A program made the translations under genes and the position numbers. Source: Gammaproteobacteria bacterium (GTDB lineage: Bacteria; Pseudomonadota; Gammaproteobacteria; UBA9214). From it: a stretch of 18,648 nucleotides of DNA. Shown here in pieces: positions 1 through 7,784 of this stretch (position 1 is its first letter; every line of letters begins with the position of its first letter). The notes under the pieces were generated by a model. It was not told the origin of the DNA and did no database searches. It was given only the letters and a program-made list of their open reading frames with translations. The stretch lies in NCBI GenBank assembly GCA_020027635.1, contig JAHKKL010000020.1, forward strand, positions 1 to 18,648, given 5' to 3'.

Positions 1-268
1 CGCCGCCCTCATGGCCACCGAGGCGGTTACGCTGGAATTCTCCCCGGACGGCATCAAGCGCATCGCGGAGATCGCCAGCGACATCAACCGGCGCACGGAA
101 AATATCGGCGCACGACGCCTGCACACCGTCATGGAGCGCCTGCTGGAAACCGTGTCCTTTGAAGCAACGGACCGCTCCGGCAGCCGCGTCATGATCGATG
201 CCGCGTACGTGAATGAACATCTCGACCAGCTGGCAAAGGATGAAGACCTGAGCCGGTATATACTCTAG
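1..268 (+). CDS. hslU: HslU ATP-dependent protease ATPase subunit, C-terminal part (5' truncated by window)
   Basis: This is the 3' end of the ATPase/unfoldase of the HslVU (ClpYQ) cytoplasmic protease; the codon frame enters at base 2 and the gene begins left of the window. The visible ~88 residues match the C-terminal domain of HslU: the IKRIAEIA helix, then the sensor-2 segment NIGARRLHTVMERLLE, and the family's terminal DLSRYIL, which in known HslU inserts into HslV to activate proteolysis. The terminus is intact. An ATG at 11 is internal, not a start. The DUF971 gene follows after 26 bp on the same strand, a common arrangement in proteobacteria. hslV would be expected just upstream. Identification is secure from motif recognition. 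Confidence 0.95.
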   Translation, partial: AALMATEAVTLEFSPDGIKRIAEIASDINRRTENIGARRLHTVMERLLETVSFEATDRSGSRVMIDAAYVNEHLDQLAKDEDLSRYIL

Positions 269-294
269 TCGGACCATACGACCCGGAAGCCACC

Positions 295-663
295 ATGACC
301 AGCACGCCCAGACCCACGGAAATCAGCCTCCACCAGAAATCGCGTAAACTGGAAATCGCCTTCGAGGACGGCTCCCGGTTTCAATTACCCTATGAATACC
401 TGCGGGTCTATTCACCCTCCGCCGAGGTCCAGGGCCATGGGCCCGGGCAGGGGGTGCTGCAAATCGGCAAGGAAGATGTCACCATCACCCATGTCGATCC
501 GGTGGGCAGCTATGCCATCCTGCCGCATTTCGATGACGGGCATGACACCGGCATCTACTCCTGGGAAACGCTCTACAAGCTGGGCCAGAACCGGGATAGC
601 TACTGGGCCGACTACCTGCGCAGACTGGAGGCGGCCGGACACAAGCGCAAGTCACCGGCCTGA
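295..663 (+). CDS. DUF971 / gamma-butyrobetaine hydroxylase-like N-terminal domain protein
   Basis: A 122-residue protein consisting almost entirely of one DUF971 domain, the small domain that also forms the N-terminus of gamma-butyrobetaine and trimethyllysine hydroxylases. Recognisable pieces are the LEIAFEDGSRFQLPYEYLRV opening, the GHGPGQ segment, and DVTITHVDPVGSYAILPHF followed by HDTGIYSWETLY. No signal peptide or membrane segment is visible, so it is probably cytoplasmic. The free-standing form has no established biochemical role that I can cite. It lies 26 bp after hslU and 65 bp before ubiE; hslVU-DUF971-ubiE is a recurring proteobacterial order. The ATG at 295 is preceded by a CGGAAG-like ribosome site. 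Family call is firm; function is open. Confidence 0.88.
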   Translation: MTSTPRPTEISLHQKSRKLEIAFEDGSRFQLPYEYLRVYSPSAEVQGHGPGQGVLQIGKEDVTITHVDPVGSYAILPHFDDGHDTGIYSWETLYKLGQNRDSYWADYLRRLEAAGHKRKSPA

Positions 664-728
664 GTGTACCCGGCGCCAGGGTTCCCGTCGGTTGACAGGA
701 CCGTTACACCATCCAGCCAACAGCCAGC

Positions 729-1472
729 ATGTCAGACAAGACCACCCATTTCGGTTTTCAGAAGGTACCGGTAGAGGCAAAGGCGCAGCGGGTGCGCGGC
801 GTGTTCGACTCGGTCGCCACGGATTACGATCTGATGAACGATGTGATGTCGCTGGGTATCCATCGACTCTGGAAGCGGCTGGCGATCGGCATGTCGAATA
901 TCCAGCCGGGCCAGCGGGTCCTCGATCTTGCCGGCGGAACCGGCGACCTGGCCTTGCTGATTGCCGCGAAGGTGGGACCGCAGGGCAGGGTGGTGTTGTC
1001 CGACATCAACAGCGCCATGATCCATACCGGCCGTGCCCGTCTGCTGGACAAGGGCATCGCCGGCAATGTGGAGTACGTCCAGGCCGATGCCGAGCGACTG
1101 CCGTTTCCCGACAACAGCTTCGACTGCATTACCATGGGTTTTGGCCTGCGCAACGTCACCCACAAGCAAACCGCCCTGGACTCCATGTACCGGGTGCTCA
1201 AGCCGGCCGGCCGCCTCCTGATCCTGGAATTTTCCCGGCCGGCCGCCCTGCTGAGACCGGCCTATGACTTCTACTCCTTCTCGATTTTGCCGCGGCTGGG
1301 ACAGCTGATTGCCAAAGACGCCGCGAGCTACCGCTATCTTGCCGAATCCATCCGCATGCACCCGGATCAGGAGACGCTGATCGGAATGCTCGAATCAGCC
1401 GGCTTCGAGGATTGTGACTATCACAACCTGACGGGCGGGATCGTCGCCATACACCGCGGTTACAAATTTTGA
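729..1472 (+). CDS. ubiE: Ubiquinone/menaquinone C-methyltransferase UbiE
   Basis: SAM-dependent C-methyltransferase that methylates the benzoquinol ring of ubiquinone intermediates (and demethylmenaquinol where that is made). The 247-residue length matches the family (about 250). The SAM-binding motif I is VLDLAGGTGDLALLIA, near residues 65-80. Further family signatures are FDSVATDYDLMNDVMSLGIHRLW near the N-terminus, DAERLPFPDNSFD, TMGFGLRNV, and a C-terminal LTGGIVAIHRGYKF. The ATG at 729 has only a poor Shine-Dalgarno, but the N-terminal sequence aligns with known UbiE from residue 1. It heads the ubiE-RDD-ubiJ-ubiB run; its stop is immediately followed by the RDD start, so the genes are very likely co-transcribed. 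Confidence 0.97.
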   Translation: MSDKTTHFGFQKVPVEAKAQRVRGVFDSVATDYDLMNDVMSLGIHRLWKRLAIGMSNIQPGQRVLDLAGGTGDLALLIAAKVGPQGRVVLSDINSAMIHTGRARLLDKGIAGNVEYVQADAERLPFPDNSFDCITMGFGLRNVTHKQTALDSMYRVLKPAGRLLILEFSRPAALLRPAYDFYSFSILPRLGQLIAKDAASYRYLAESIRMHPDQETLIGMLESAGFEDCDYHNLTGGIVAIHRGYKF

Positions 1473-1474
1473 AC

Positions 1475-1942
1475 ATGGCTGACGTCGAATACGCCAGTCC
1501 GGGACGGCGCCTTGCGGCGCTGCTGATCAATATCATCCTGATTGCCGCCGTCATCGCCTGCGCCCTGCTGGCATGGATGACCTTTACCGGGGAGACGCCG
1601 GACAAGGGATCGCGCGCCTTTCATTATGCTGCCGGCAGCGGCGCCCTGCTCGCTCTGATATTGAAAGTGACGCTCGATGCCTGGCTGCAGGGAACCCCGG
1701 GGCTCCGACTGATGGACTGCCGCCTGGTCGACGCCCGCAGCGGGGACGGTATCGGCCTCGTCCGGTCGGTGAAGCGCACACTGGGCGTGATCGTGGCGGT
1801 TCTGCCGGGATTGCTCGGTCTGCTCTGGATCCTCTGGAACAAACGCCGGCAGGGATGGCACGACCTGCTCGCCGGCAGTGTCGTCATTCGCGAGGACGAG
1901 GCGCTCAAGTCCCTGCACCAGCTGGCACGTGAAGCGCGATGA
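1475..1942 (+). CDS. RDD family integral membrane protein
   Basis: A 155-residue membrane protein of the RDD family. Three hydrophobic segments are visible, at about residues 10-33, 50-72 and 108-125. The family's C-terminal hallmark, RRQGWHDLLAGSVVI (normally RQGxHDxxAGTVVV), is present. The first motif, GRRLAALLIN, carries Asn where the family usually has Asp. I chose the ATG at 1475; an overlapping TTG at 1469 would add only two residues. The gene sits between ubiE and ubiJ and its stop overlaps the ubiJ start (ATGA), so its translation is probably coupled to ubiquinone genes. RDD proteins are mostly uncharacterised; some have been linked to ion transport. A role tied to the membrane-bound Ubi machinery is inference from position only. 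Confidence 0.85.
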   Translation: MADVEYASPGRRLAALLINIILIAAVIACALLAWMTFTGETPDKGSRAFHYAAGSGALLALILKVTLDAWLQGTPGLRLMDCRLVDARSGDGIGLVRSVKRTLGVIVAVLPGLLGLLWILWNKRRQGWHDLLAGSVVIREDEALKSLHQLAREAR

Positions 1943-2559
1943 AACTCAGCGCCGGTATCACCCGCAGCCTGGCATTCACCTTCAACCGCTACCTCGGCAT
2001 GGATCCTACAGCATGCGCGCGACTGGCCGGCCTCGATGGTCGGGTGATCGCCCTGGAATTACGCGGACTCGATCTGATGCTTGTGTTCCGCGTGCAAGGG
2101 CAGGGCATTGCATTCATTGATGCGCCCGACCCGAAGCCGGATACGGTATTGCGCGGCACCCCGCTTGGCATCACCAGGCTGGGGTTCGGTCGCGGCAACG
2201 CCACGGGCACGCTGTTTTCGGGCGACGTGGAAATCTCCGGCGATGTGGAAACCGGGCAGGCCTTCAAGGCGGTCCTTGACGCCATCGACATCGACTGGGA
2301 GGAACAACTCGCCCGACTCACCGGCGATGTGCTGGCCCATCAGCTTGGCAACGCGGCACGCCACACGGGCAGGTGGCTGGATCACGTGCGCCTCACGCTG
2401 GAGCAGGACCTGTCGGAATACCTGCAGGAAGAACTGCGCGTGGTGCCGACCCGCATCGAGATCGAGAACCTCATCGAGGATATCGGCCGTCTCGGCATGG
2501 ACGCGGACCGTCTGGAGGCGCGCCTCAGGCGTCTGCTGGCCGCGCGAGGTGACGTGTGA
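1939..2559 (+). CDS. ubiJ: Ubiquinone biosynthesis accessory factor UbiJ (SCP2 domain)
   Basis: UbiJ (formerly YigP) is a non-catalytic factor that, with UbiK, binds lipid intermediates and supports the soluble Ubi complex. The 206-residue protein has an N-terminal SCP2-type lipid-binding domain (roughly residues 15-110, including DPKPDTVLRGTPLGITRL and GDVEISGDVETGQAFKAVLD). A charged helical C-terminus follows, ending in an amphipathic stretch (NLIEDIGRLGMDADRLEARL) compatible with a coiled coil. Length is close to the E. coli protein (about 200). Its start overlaps the RDD stop by 4 bases and its own stop overlaps the ubiB GTG start, so translation is coupled on both sides. Sequence is diverged from enteric UbiJ, but domain layout and position between ubiE and ubiB make the call safe. 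Confidence 0.9.
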   Translation: MKLSAGITRSLAFTFNRYLGMDPTACARLAGLDGRVIALELRGLDLMLVFRVQGQGIAFIDAPDPKPDTVLRGTPLGITRLGFGRGNATGTLFSGDVEISGDVETGQAFKAVLDAIDIDWEEQLARLTGDVLAHQLGNAARHTGRWLDHVRLTLEQDLSEYLQEELRVVPTRIEIENLIEDIGRLGMDADRLEARLRRLLAARGDV

Positions 2560-4217
2560 TACGCCCGGCGCAGATCCTGCGGCTGGCGCACATCAACTTC
2601 GTCCTGGTTCGTCATGGCCTGGACGAGATCATCCTGGCGACCCACCTCTTCAGGTTTTTTCGTTTTCTCTATTATTTCGCACCCTGGAACTGGGTGCCGC
2701 GCCGGCGCGAGCCTCGCGCCATCCGCATCCGCAAGGCGTTGGAAGACCTTGGCCCGATCTACGTCAAGTTCGGGCAGATACTCTCCACCCGCCGCGACCT
2801 GCTGCCGGACGATATCGCGGAGGAACTGGCACGCCTCCAGGACCGAGTGCCGCCCTTTCCCGGAGCACGCGCGAAGGCGATGATCGAGGCCGCCCAGGGG
2901 CGGTCCGTCGGCGAGGTATTCCTCGCGTTTGATGAAACACCGCTCGCCTCCGCCTCGATCGCCCAGGTCCATGCCGCACGCCTGCATGACGGTACCGACG
3001 TGGTGGTGAAGGTCCTGCGCCCCAACATCCGCCAGTACATCAGGCGGGATGTGAGCCTGCTGCGCACGATTGCCGGCATGGCCGAACGCTACTGGAAGGA
3101 AAGCCGGCGGCTGCGGCCCTGCGAGGTCATCGCCGAGTTCGAAAAAACCCTTTATGACGAACTCGACCTGCTGCGCGAGGCGGCCAACGCATCGCAGCTA
3201 CGGCGCAATTTCAAGGATTCCGACATGCTCTACGTGCCGGAAGTCTACTGGACCTACTGCCGGCCCAATGTCATGGTCATGGAACGCATCTCCGGCATTT
3301 CGGTGAGCAATATCGACGCCTTGCGCGCAAGCGGCATAGACCTCAAGTCGCTCTCCGAACGCGGTGTTGAGCTGTTTTTCACCCAGGTCTTTCGCCACAA
3401 TTTCTTTCACGCCGACATGCATCCCGGCAATATCTTCGTATCACCCGCCGGACGTTACATGGCGGTCGATTTCGGCATCATGGGAACACTCAATCCCGTC
3501 GACCAGCGCTATCTCGCCGAAAACTTCCTGGCATTCTTCCGCCGTGACTACCGGCGCGTGGCGGAACTGCACGTTGAATCGGAATGGGTGCCAAGCGGCA
3601 CGCGGGTGGATGAATTCGAATCCGCGATCCGCACCGTCTGCGAACCGATTTTCGAGAAGCCGCTGAAAGAGATCTCCTTCGGAAATGTGTTGCTGCGTCT
3701 CTTCCAGACAGCACGCCGATTCAATATGGAGATCCAGCCGCAGCTGGTGCTGCTACAGAAGACCCTGCTCAATATCGAGGGCCTGGGCCGGCAATTGTAT
3801 CCCGATCTCGACCTCTGGCAGACCGCAAAACCGTTCCTGGAACGCTCCATGAGCGAACAACTGGGTATGCGTGCCCTGTTGCGCAATCTCAGAGAAAGTC
3901 TTCCTGCCTTGAGTGAAACCCTGCCGGAGATCCCTCTTCTGGCGCACAAGCTACTGGAGCAGATCACCACCGGCAAGCTGCGGGCGGAATGGACCTCGGC
4001 CGAGTTGCTCCGCCTGCGCGGTGACATCAACCGCGCCAATCGCCGCACCATGTACGCCGTCGTGGGCACCGGCCTGCTGCTCGGTGCCGCCATCATCTAC
4101 GGCCTGGACGGCCAGGCACCAGCGATCATCTTCGGCGCACCTCTGCTGAGCTGGCTATGTGGAGGCTTGGGACTGGCCATGCTTGTCCTCAACTGGCCGA
4201 AAAACAGGGATCGCTGA
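2556..4217 (+). CDS. ubiB: UbiB atypical kinase/ATPase of ubiquinone biosynthesis
   Basis: Membrane-anchored ABC1/ADCK-family protein needed for ubiquinone synthesis, thought to use ATP hydrolysis to extract or present lipid intermediates. The 553 residues match the family (546 in E. coli). Visible motifs: the ADCK-specific K71-F-G-Q74 within YVKFGQILSTRRDLLP, the alanine-rich nucleotide loop ASASIAQVHAA (131-141) that replaces the usual glycine loop, VVKV with K152, the catalytic HADMHPGN (285-292), and DFG (305-307). Two hydrophobic segments at the C-terminus (about 503-521 and 525-549) form the membrane anchor. The start is GTG at 2556, overlapping the ubiJ stop (GTGA). No gene follows on this strand; the next is convergent. 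Key residues look intact. Confidence 0.97.
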   Translation: MIRPAQILRLAHINFVLVRHGLDEIILATHLFRFFRFLYYFAPWNWVPRRREPRAIRIRKALEDLGPIYVKFGQILSTRRDLLPDDIAEELARLQDRVPPFPGARAKAMIEAAQGRSVGEVFLAFDETPLASASIAQVHAARLHDGTDVVVKVLRPNIRQYIRRDVSLLRTIAGMAERYWKESRRLRPCEVIAEFEKTLYDELDLLREAANASQLRRNFKDSDMLYVPEVYWTYCRPNVMVMERISGISVSNIDALRASGIDLKSLSERGVELFFTQVFRHNFFHADMHPGNIFVSPAGRYMAVDFGIMGTLNPVDQRYLAENFLAFFRRDYRRVAELHVESEWVPSGTRVDEFESAIRTVCEPIFEKPLKEISFGNVLLRLFQTARRFNMEIQPQLVLLQKTLLNIEGLGRQLYPDLDLWQTAKPFLERSMSEQLGMRALLRNLRESLPALSETLPEIPLLAHKLLEQITTGKLRAEWTSAELLRLRGDINRANRRTMYAVVGTGLLLGAAIIYGLDGQAPAIIFGAPLLSWLCGGLGLAMLVLNWPKNRDR

Positions 4218-4292
4218 CGGCATTGATGTTGGAGCCGGCACGCGGGAAACAGCCATGCGGCGCCCGTCGGCCGGCAACGGCATTGGGCGGTT

Positions 4293-4850
4293 TCAGAGTG
4301 TGATGCGTTGCAGTCCCGCCTCGACTTCCTCGCGCTTCCGCTCTCCGGCCAACACCTCGATCAGCTGCAGGGCAAAATCCATCGCCGTCCCCGGACCGCG
4401 AGAGGTAATCACCTTGCCGTCGATGACCACGGGCGCATCGACGTAGATCAGCCCCGATACGCGCTCCGTCTCCAGAGATCCGGGATAACCGGTGGCACGC
4501 CGGCCCTCGAGCAAGCCGCTCTGCGCCAGCACCCTGGGCGCGGCACAGATCGCCGCAGTGTATTTCCCGGCGCGCGCCATCTGCTGCAACAGACCGGTCA
4601 CGCGCTCGTCCTTGCCCAGGTTGGTGGCACCCGGCTGGCCACCCGGCAGGACGATCATGTCGAATTCCTGCCCGAGCACCTCGTTTAACGTCACGTCCGG
4701 GATCAGGACCATACCCCTGGAGGCGCGCACCGGCTGGTCATCGAGACCGGCCGTCACGACACTGATCCCGGCACGGCGCAGCAGGTCCACCACGGTGACC
4801 GCTTCCAGCTCTTCACAACCCTGGGCTAGCGGGACAAGGACGCTTGCCAT
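4293..4850 (-). CDS. yajL: DJ-1/PfpI superfamily protein, YajL-like
   Basis: A 185-residue single-domain protein of the DJ-1/ThiJ branch, closest in feel to E. coli YajL. The family has been described as a covalent chaperone and as a glyoxalase/deglycase for glycated protein or nucleotides, a role still debated. The nucleophile elbow is AAICAAP with C102. The conserved acid that lowers its pKa is E16 in the GCEELEAV segment. IVLPGGQPGATNL and TSRGPGTAMDFALQLIEVLAGE are further family signatures. A very strong ribosome site (AGGAGAAAGGGG) precedes the ATG at 4850. It lies 161 bp downstream of ctpA on the same strand, but a TATAAT at 4907-4912 suggests its own promoter. It is convergent with ubiB across 75 bp. 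Confidence 0.9.
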   Translation of the reverse strand: MASVLVPLAQGCEELEAVTVVDLLRRAGISVVTAGLDDQPVRASRGMVLIPDVTLNEVLGQEFDMIVLPGGQPGATNLGKDERVTGLLQQMARAGKYTAAICAAPRVLAQSGLLEGRRATGYPGSLETERVSGLIYVDAPVVIDGKVITSRGPGTAMDFALQLIEVLAGERKREEVEAGLQRITL

Positions 4851-4906
4851 AACCCCTTTCTCCTGTGTTCGATCTCGATCAGGCGGCTGACTGGCACCCG
4901 CTGGAT

Positions 4907-4912
4907 ATTATA
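4907..4912 (-). promoter_or_regulatory. Candidate -10 box for the DJ-1/YajL gene
   Basis: On the minus strand this reads TATAAT, about 57 bases before the start codon, in the 161-bp gap after ctpA. No good -35 hexamer sits at 16-18 bases; a TTGCCC occurs but only 11 bases upstream. The promoter call therefore rests on the -10 alone. Confidence 0.35.
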
Positions 4913-5011
4913 GTCAGCCAGCCGGGCAAGTTCCTGCGGCAGCACCACGAGGAGAGCATTTACGATTGTTGGGAGACAGACGGGTGACCCGAGGGTACAC
5001 ACCGCCAGGCG

Positions 5012-6331
5012 TCACTGCATGCGTTCCTGCTGTATGACCAGACCCTTCAGCATATTCAGCGCTTCATACAGCTGGTAGTCGTCATGCGCCAGGTTTTCGG
5101 GATTCCCCTCGTCGCCTTTTTTGTCATCGTGTTTGGGAGTGCTGCCGCCGTTCCCGTTCTGCAGGTGTCCGGAGAGATCAGCCTCCTTGAGCGGTTCGAT
5201 ATTCTTCTCTACCTCGGCGACCTCCAGTGAACGTAGCTCGATGTCCGGCTTGATGCCTTCCGCCTGGATGGAGCGTCCGGAAGGTGTAAAGTAACGTGCC
5301 GTCGTCAATTTCAGAGCCGTACCACCGCTTAACGGCAGTATGGTCTGCACCGAACCCTTGCCGAAGGTCTGCTCGCCCATGATGATCGCGCGCTTGTGGT
5401 CCTGCAAGGCACCGGCCACGATCTCCGAGGCGGACGCCGACCCCTGGTTTACCAGCACCACCATCGACGCGTTGCCGATGATGTCATCCGGCGTAGCATT
5501 GAACCGCAGGCTGGAATCCTCGATGCGTCCCTCGGTGTATACGATAAGTCCATTGGTCAGGAAGGCATCCGATACGGCTACGGCGCCGTTGAGTACGCCG
5601 CCCGGATTGTTTCTGAGATCCAGTATCAGACCTTTCAGCACGCCACCATTTTCCTTCTTCAGTTTTTCGATCGCATCCATCATGTAATCGGCGGTCTTGG
5701 ACTGGAACTGCGATATGCGCAGATAGCCATAGCCCGGCGTCAGGGTACGACTCTTGACGCTCTTGACCTTGATGATGTCACGCGTGATCTTGATCTGTAG
5801 CGGTTTGTCCAGCCCTTCTCGCACGATCGTGAGCTCGATATCGGTGCCGGGTTTGCCGCGCATGAGCTTGACCGCATCGTCGAGCGTCATGCCCTTGACC
5901 GGTGTTTCGTCCAGGCGTATCACCAGGTCACCTGCCTTGACGCCGGCGCGTTGCGCGGGTGTGTCATCAATCGGCGCTATGACCTTCACGAAGCCATCCT
6001 CCATGCCAACCTCGATCCCAAGTCCGCCGAACTGTCCGGTGGTACCAACCTGCAGTTCCTTGAACTGCTCGGCGTCGAGATAGGCGGAATGCGGGTCAAG
6101 CCCGGTCAACATGCCGCGGATGGCATTCTCGAGCAGCGCCTTGTCTTCCACTGATTCGACATAATCATTTTTGATGCGCCCGAACACGTCGCTGAATGTG
6201 CGCAATTCTTCCACCGGCAATGTGGCCTGTGCAGCTTCGCGCTCGGCAAAAACTCCATGGCCTATCGATACCAGTACGCCCACAACCAGCCCCGTCAGCA
6301 GCAACAGGGTATTCTGAGTTTTAGCTTTCAT
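5012..6331 (-). CDS. ctpA: S41 family carboxy-terminal processing protease (CtpA/Prc-like)
   Basis: Periplasmic serine protease of the tail-specific/C-terminal processing family, acting on envelope proteins. I place the start at ATG 6331 (MKAKTQN...), preceded by GGAA at good spacing; the reading frame stays open to 6370 with three weaker upstream starts. From that start it is 439 residues. An N-terminal hydrophobic segment (about 7-29) acts as signal peptide or anchor. A PDZ domain spans about 95-180, with GGLGIEV as the carboxylate-binding region. The S41 core holds the nucleophile Ser300 in NQGSASASEIV and the general base Lys325 in FGKGSVQ. The C-terminal ~60 residues are charged and Gly/Asn/Lys rich, and look disordered. 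It lies downstream of envC, the usual gpmI-envC-ctpA order. Confidence 0.95.
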   Translation of the reverse strand: MKAKTQNTLLLLTGLVVGVLVSIGHGVFAEREAAQATLPVEELRTFSDVFGRIKNDYVESVEDKALLENAIRGMLTGLDPHSAYLDAEQFKELQVGTTGQFGGLGIEVGMEDGFVKVIAPIDDTPAQRAGVKAGDLVIRLDETPVKGMTLDDAVKLMRGKPGTDIELTIVREGLDKPLQIKITRDIIKVKSVKSRTLTPGYGYLRISQFQSKTADYMMDAIEKLKKENGGVLKGLILDLRNNPGGVLNGAVAVSDAFLTNGLIVYTEGRIEDSSLRFNATPDDIIGNASMVVLVNQGSASASEIVAGALQDHKRAIIMGEQTFGKGSVQTILPLSGGTALKLTTARYFTPSGRSIQAEGIKPDIELRSLEVAEVEKNIEPLKEADLSGHLQNGNGGSTPKHDDKKGDEGNPENLAHDDYQLYEALNMLKGLVIQQERMQ

Positions 6332-6493
6332 ATGCATTTCCATCAGGCGATCGTGTCGCCGCACGGCCAACCGGCTTTTGCGGGAGGCTTTCGTTTTCAG
6401 AAAAACGGGACAATATCACAGGGTCAGTGTTTGCGGTATCGGCTGCAAGGTAAAAAGCTTTTGATTACCCGGTAAATCATCCGCCGATGACCA

Positions 6494-7666
6494 TCAGACC
6501 GTGACAGCCGGCTTGCCGGCAAACCATGACACCGGGTCGAACGGGCGACCGTCCTTGCGCAGTTCAAGGTAGAGGCCCGATCGCTCTTGCCCACCGCTGT
6601 CGCCAACCGCGGCGATTACCTCGCCTGCCTCTATCTCGTCCCCGACTTCCTTGTAAAGACTGCGGTTATAGCCGTACAAGGACATGTATCCCTTGCCATG
6701 ATCAATAATCAGCAGCAACCCGAAACCACGCAACCAGTCCGCGAATACCACCCTCCCTCTGGCGATGGCGTGCACATCTGCACCGGCAGATGCGGTAACA
6801 AGCACACCACGTGAACGGAGTTTCCCATCCGCCTGCAGGGCACCGAACGGCATGCCGATACGTCCTTCCACCGGCCAGACAAGCCTGCCCTTCAGCGGGC
6901 TTAGCGACTTGTATTGTGCTGTCGACGGTGGAATATCCCTGAGTGCTCTCCGGAGTGATTCCACCAGCCGCTGCAGATTCTGTTCATCCCGTTGCAGTGC
7001 GGTCAGCTCGGCCGATTTTTGCTGGAGCTGGGTCTGCAGCCGGGTGAGCACTTCCTTTCTTTGTGCCTGCATCTGTTCGAGCCGGCCTGATTCTGCAATC
7101 TGTTCCGTCTTCAGTTTTTCGAGACCTGACTTCTGCTCGCTGACTTCCTGCTCGATCATGGTCAGTTCGTCCAGGGCTGACTTTATCCCGTGGATGCGAT
7201 CGGCGCGTGCCCGGGTGAAATAGCCGTAATAGGCCATGAGTCGTGCGATTACGGCAGGGTCATCCTGATTGAGCAGCAGTTTTACCTGCTGCTGCTGGCC
7301 CAGCACATAGGCGGAACGCAGATCACGGGTCAGTATGGCCCGCATAGCCTGCAGTTCCTGCCGACTTTCCTGACGCTCGTGTCCCAGTTCATCGAGTCTT
7401 GCCCGTGACTGCCCAATTTTCTGGTCCAGCTGACGCAAGGCGGAGGCAACGGCACCCATTTCCCTTTCCGTCTTTTCGAGTTCGGCGTCCACTGTATTCT
7501 TCTGCCCACGCATCGATCCCAGCTCGTTCTTCAGGTCGCCAATACGCGTGCGCAGCTGTTGCAGCCGTTCCTCCTGCCCGGCAGTCTTACCAGGGTCCGC
7601 GGCGAGACTCGGGTCGAAAGGACAGGCCGCCAATGCCAGCAGGATCAACAGGCGGGTTGCGATCAT
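6494..7666 (-). CDS. envC: Murein hydrolase activator EnvC (degenerate LytM/M23 domain)
   Basis: Periplasmic divisome factor that activates the amidases AmiA and AmiB for daughter-cell separation. The 390-residue protein starts with a clear signal peptide (MIATRLLILLALAACPFDPSLAA). A long coiled coil follows (about 25-240, rich in Gln, Glu, Leu and Arg), which binds FtsEX in E. coli EnvC. The C-terminus is an M23/LytM fold (about 262-385). The zinc ligands are absent, as in true EnvC: the region normally holding HxxxD reads SRGVLVTASAG, and the normal HxH position reads SGLYLELR. It is therefore an activator and not a peptidase. The segments FADWLRGFGLLLIIDHGKG and MSLYGYNRSL match EnvC closely. 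GAAGG precedes the ATG at 7 bases. The decayed gpmI lies immediately upstream. Confidence 0.94.
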   Translation of the reverse strand: MIATRLLILLALAACPFDPSLAADPGKTAGQEERLQQLRTRIGDLKNELGSMRGQKNTVDAELEKTEREMGAVASALRQLDQKIGQSRARLDELGHERQESRQELQAMRAILTRDLRSAYVLGQQQQVKLLLNQDDPAVIARLMAYYGYFTRARADRIHGIKSALDELTMIEQEVSEQKSGLEKLKTEQIAESGRLEQMQAQRKEVLTRLQTQLQQKSAELTALQRDEQNLQRLVESLRRALRDIPPSTAQYKSLSPLKGRLVWPVEGRIGMPFGALQADGKLRSRGVLVTASAGADVHAIARGRVVFADWLRGFGLLLIIDHGKGYMSLYGYNRSLYKEVGDEIEAGEVIAAVGDSGGQERSGLYLELRKDGRPFDPVSWFAGKPAVTV

Positions 7667-7784
7667 TCCGGCGCCTTCAGAGACTGGATTTCACATTCAG
7701 CCGAAAACGCGAACACTGTCTCCGGCTTCGACTGGCATGAGGGATATTCAGCCCTGCAGCTTGGCTGGCATACCCGCTCCCGGA

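Noticed and set aside
392..1267. 291-codon plus-strand frame overlapping DUF971 and ubiE
   Set aside because: Low-complexity Arg/Pro/Gly-rich translation typical of an out-of-frame reading; both overlapped genes are firmly identified.
732..1361. Long antisense open frame opposite ubiE (209 codons)
   Set aside because: It mirrors the codon pattern of ubiE in GC-rich DNA, resembles no protein family and lies wholly within a certain gene.
6514..6880. EnvC C-terminal domain as an active M23 peptidase
   Set aside because: The zinc-binding His/Asp residues are replaced, as in all true EnvC proteins, so it is an amidase activator; the loss is family-typical and not a defect.
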